NCBI RefSeq assembly: GCF_900129925.1 | Contig: NZ_FQXI01000004.1 | Coordinates: 1 to 64,000, forward strand | Origin: Anaerosphaera aminiphila DSM 21120 | Lineage (GTDB): Bacteria; Bacillota; Clostridia; Tissierellales; Peptoniphilaceae | Direction: 5' to 3' | Length of the DNA: 64,000 nucleotides | Part shown: positions 63,076 to 64,000 of the stretch, in pieces | Layout: every line of letters starts with the position of its first letter | Position numbering within the stretch: position 1 is the stretch's first letter | Notes under the pieces: generated by a model | What the model saw: only the letters and a program-made list of their open reading frames with translations | Databases searched by the model: none | Told to the model about the DNA's origin: nothing | Translations under genes and position numbers: made by a program

Positions 63076-64000
63076 TTATTCTTTATCTTCACTTAAAATG
63101 TCTAAAGCCTTTTGAAGTTGAGTATCTGTACCCAAGTAATCAACACCTATTCCCACTATTTCCTCCGGCTCTGAAACTTCTATATCAGGTTTTATTCCTA
63201 TGCCGTGAATATTTTCTCCATTAGGTAAAAAATATTCAAATGTAGTAAGAACTATACCATCTCCATTAAAAAACGGTATTTGACTTTGTCCTATTCCCTT
63301 TCCAAAGGAATTTTTCCCAATAATAGTTCCCCTATTATGGTCTTGTATTGCTCCTGATAGTATTTCTGAGGCTGATGCGCTTGCTTCGTTTATTAAAACT
63401 ACTATTGGAACTTCTGTGTGCTCTGCATCTGATTTATAGTCAAAGACTCTTTCTTTTTTATTGTTTTCCGCATAGACAATAGTTCCCTCTGGAAGTAATG
63501 CATCTGCTATTTCTACAGCAGGATCTACTATCCCTCCGGGATTTCCCCTTAAGTCAATTACAAGTCCCTTTATATTTTCACTTTCTAAGCTATTTAAGTT
63601 TTCTTTAAAGTCATTTGCAGTTTCTTCTTTAAATTGTGTAATTCCAATATAACCTATTCCATCTATGTTTTTAGAAATTATTGTAGGATCTTTTATTTCT
63701 GCTCTTTTTATCTTTACATCAAAGACTTTGTTTTCTAAGGGTCTAAGTAACTTAATTGAAACTTCTGTTCCTTCTTTTCCCTTCATTGCAGTTACTGCAT
63801 CGTTTATCTTATCAGCAGTGTAGTCATTTCCCTCTATATTTATTATTTTATCTCCTGACTTTATCCCTGCTTTTTCTGCAGGTGAGCCCTTTATCGGAGA
63901 TATTACTGTTATTAAATTGTCTTCTCCTGCTGTAATTTCAACTCCAATTCCATAGAATTTACCTGTTAAGCTCTGAGTTGTATTTTCATATTCTGCAGCA
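63076..64000 (-). CDS. ctpA: S41 family C-terminal processing protease (CtpA-like), partial
   Basis: The reading frame is open to the right edge, so about 308 C-terminal residues are visible and the N-terminus is missing. The PDZ domain is seen (FYGIGVEI, SPAEKAGIKSGDKIINIEG), then the protease core: GYIGITQFKE, GLVIDLRGNPGGIVDPAVEIA, the catalytic Ser in NEASASASEILSGA and the Lys about 25 residues later in GKNSFGKG. CtpA-type enzymes cut exported proteins near their C-termini. A Met at 63786 is inside the domain and not the start. It ends in a strong terminator, separate from the TRAP operon. Confidence 0.95.
   Translation of the reverse strand, partial: AAEYENTTQSLTGKFYGIGVEITAGEDNLITVISPIKGSPAEKAGIKSGDKIINIEGNDYTADKINDAVTAMKGKEGTEVSIKLLRPLENKVFDVKIKRAEIKDPTIISKNIDGIGYIGITQFKEETANDFKENLNSLESENIKGLVIDLRGNPGGIVDPAVEIADALLPEGTIVYAENNKKERVFDYKSDAEHTEVPIVVLINEASASASEILSGAIQDHNRGTIIGKNSFGKGIGQSQIPFFNGDGIVLTTFEYFLPNGENIHGIGIKPDIEVSEPEEIVGIGVDYLGTDTQLQKALDILSEDKE

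Noticed and set aside
62951-63110. Small plus-strand reading frame of about 38 codons after the plus-strand AAAGGAGGT of the right arm
   Set aside because: The distance from the ribosome-binding-like site to the ATG is too long, the frame runs through the S41 terminator and into antisense of that gene, and the product has no recognisable features.
1-64000. tRNA genes, CRISPR arrays, insertion sequences, prophage or integrase genes
   Set aside because: I looked for T-arm sequences, regular short repeats, transposase and integrase motifs and found none. A tRNA scan could still reveal one that I missed by eye.

Overview
The window is a 64 kb stretch of a low-GC, Gram-positive-type anaerobe chromosome. 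The 16S rRNA 5' end, the AT-rich codon use, the non-sporulating gene content and a butyryl-CoA:acetate-type CoA-transferase point to the Tissierellia / Peptoniphilaceae group (Peptoniphilus, Anaerococcus, Parvimonas relatives). That placement is inferred from reading, not from a database search. Almost all genes are on the minus strand. There is no prophage, transposase, CRISPR array or tRNA gene that I can see.

Layout. (1) 1-5290: an rRNA operon leaves the window leftwards, driven by two tandem near-consensus promoters. It is preceded by trmB, lysS, greA, dusB and coaX. greA has its own promoter and a leader with an intrinsic terminator. (2) 5629-9462: a class A penicillin-binding protein (+) faces a YjiH-type membrane protein (-) across a perfect 40-bp palindromic terminator. 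(3) 9609-16214: ftsH, hpt, tilS, an S1-domain protein, divIC, rqcP, hup and yabN. Together with lysS-greA-dusB-coaX on one side and glmU-prs-pth-mfd at 51-58 kb, this follows the Bacillus subtilis glmU-to-rrn gene order with the sporulation genes removed. (4) 16381-28910: an XRE/helical-repeat regulator, transketolase, a surface-polymer module (DUF5693, CsaB, TagA-type), a MazF-type nuclease without an antitoxin, a fused AcpS-NnrD protein, and two glycolipid-type glycosyltransferases separated by tyrS under a very compact T-box leader. (5) 29059-45911: a thioredoxin-fold lipoprotein, a stalk-domain secreted protein, the CoA-transferase, CopA, AddAB, a pseudouridine synthase, a catalytic-domain-less MltG-like protein, trxB, a DUF2207-like protein and an HTH-DUF3169-SpoIIM operon. 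(6) 46075-57757: fni, yvcK, rapZ, murB, prsA, mfd, pth, prs, glmU. (7) 57885-62962: a TRAP transporter, DUF2848 protein and nitrilase-family hydrolase operon with a GntR/FCD regulator. Its promoter is embedded in a perfect 23-bp inverted repeat. (8) 63076-64000: the C-terminal part of an S41 protease.

How it works together: most of the window is housekeeping (translation, tRNA modification, cell wall, DNA repair, nucleotide metabolism). The accessory parts are the TRAP/DUF2848/nitrilase catabolic cassette, the wall-polymer and glycolipid enzymes, and the small regulator-membrane operon. The most interesting signals are regulatory: the very short tyrS T-box, the greA leader attenuator and the inverted-repeat promoter of the TRAP cassette. 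I found no obvious wholly new defence or mobile system.
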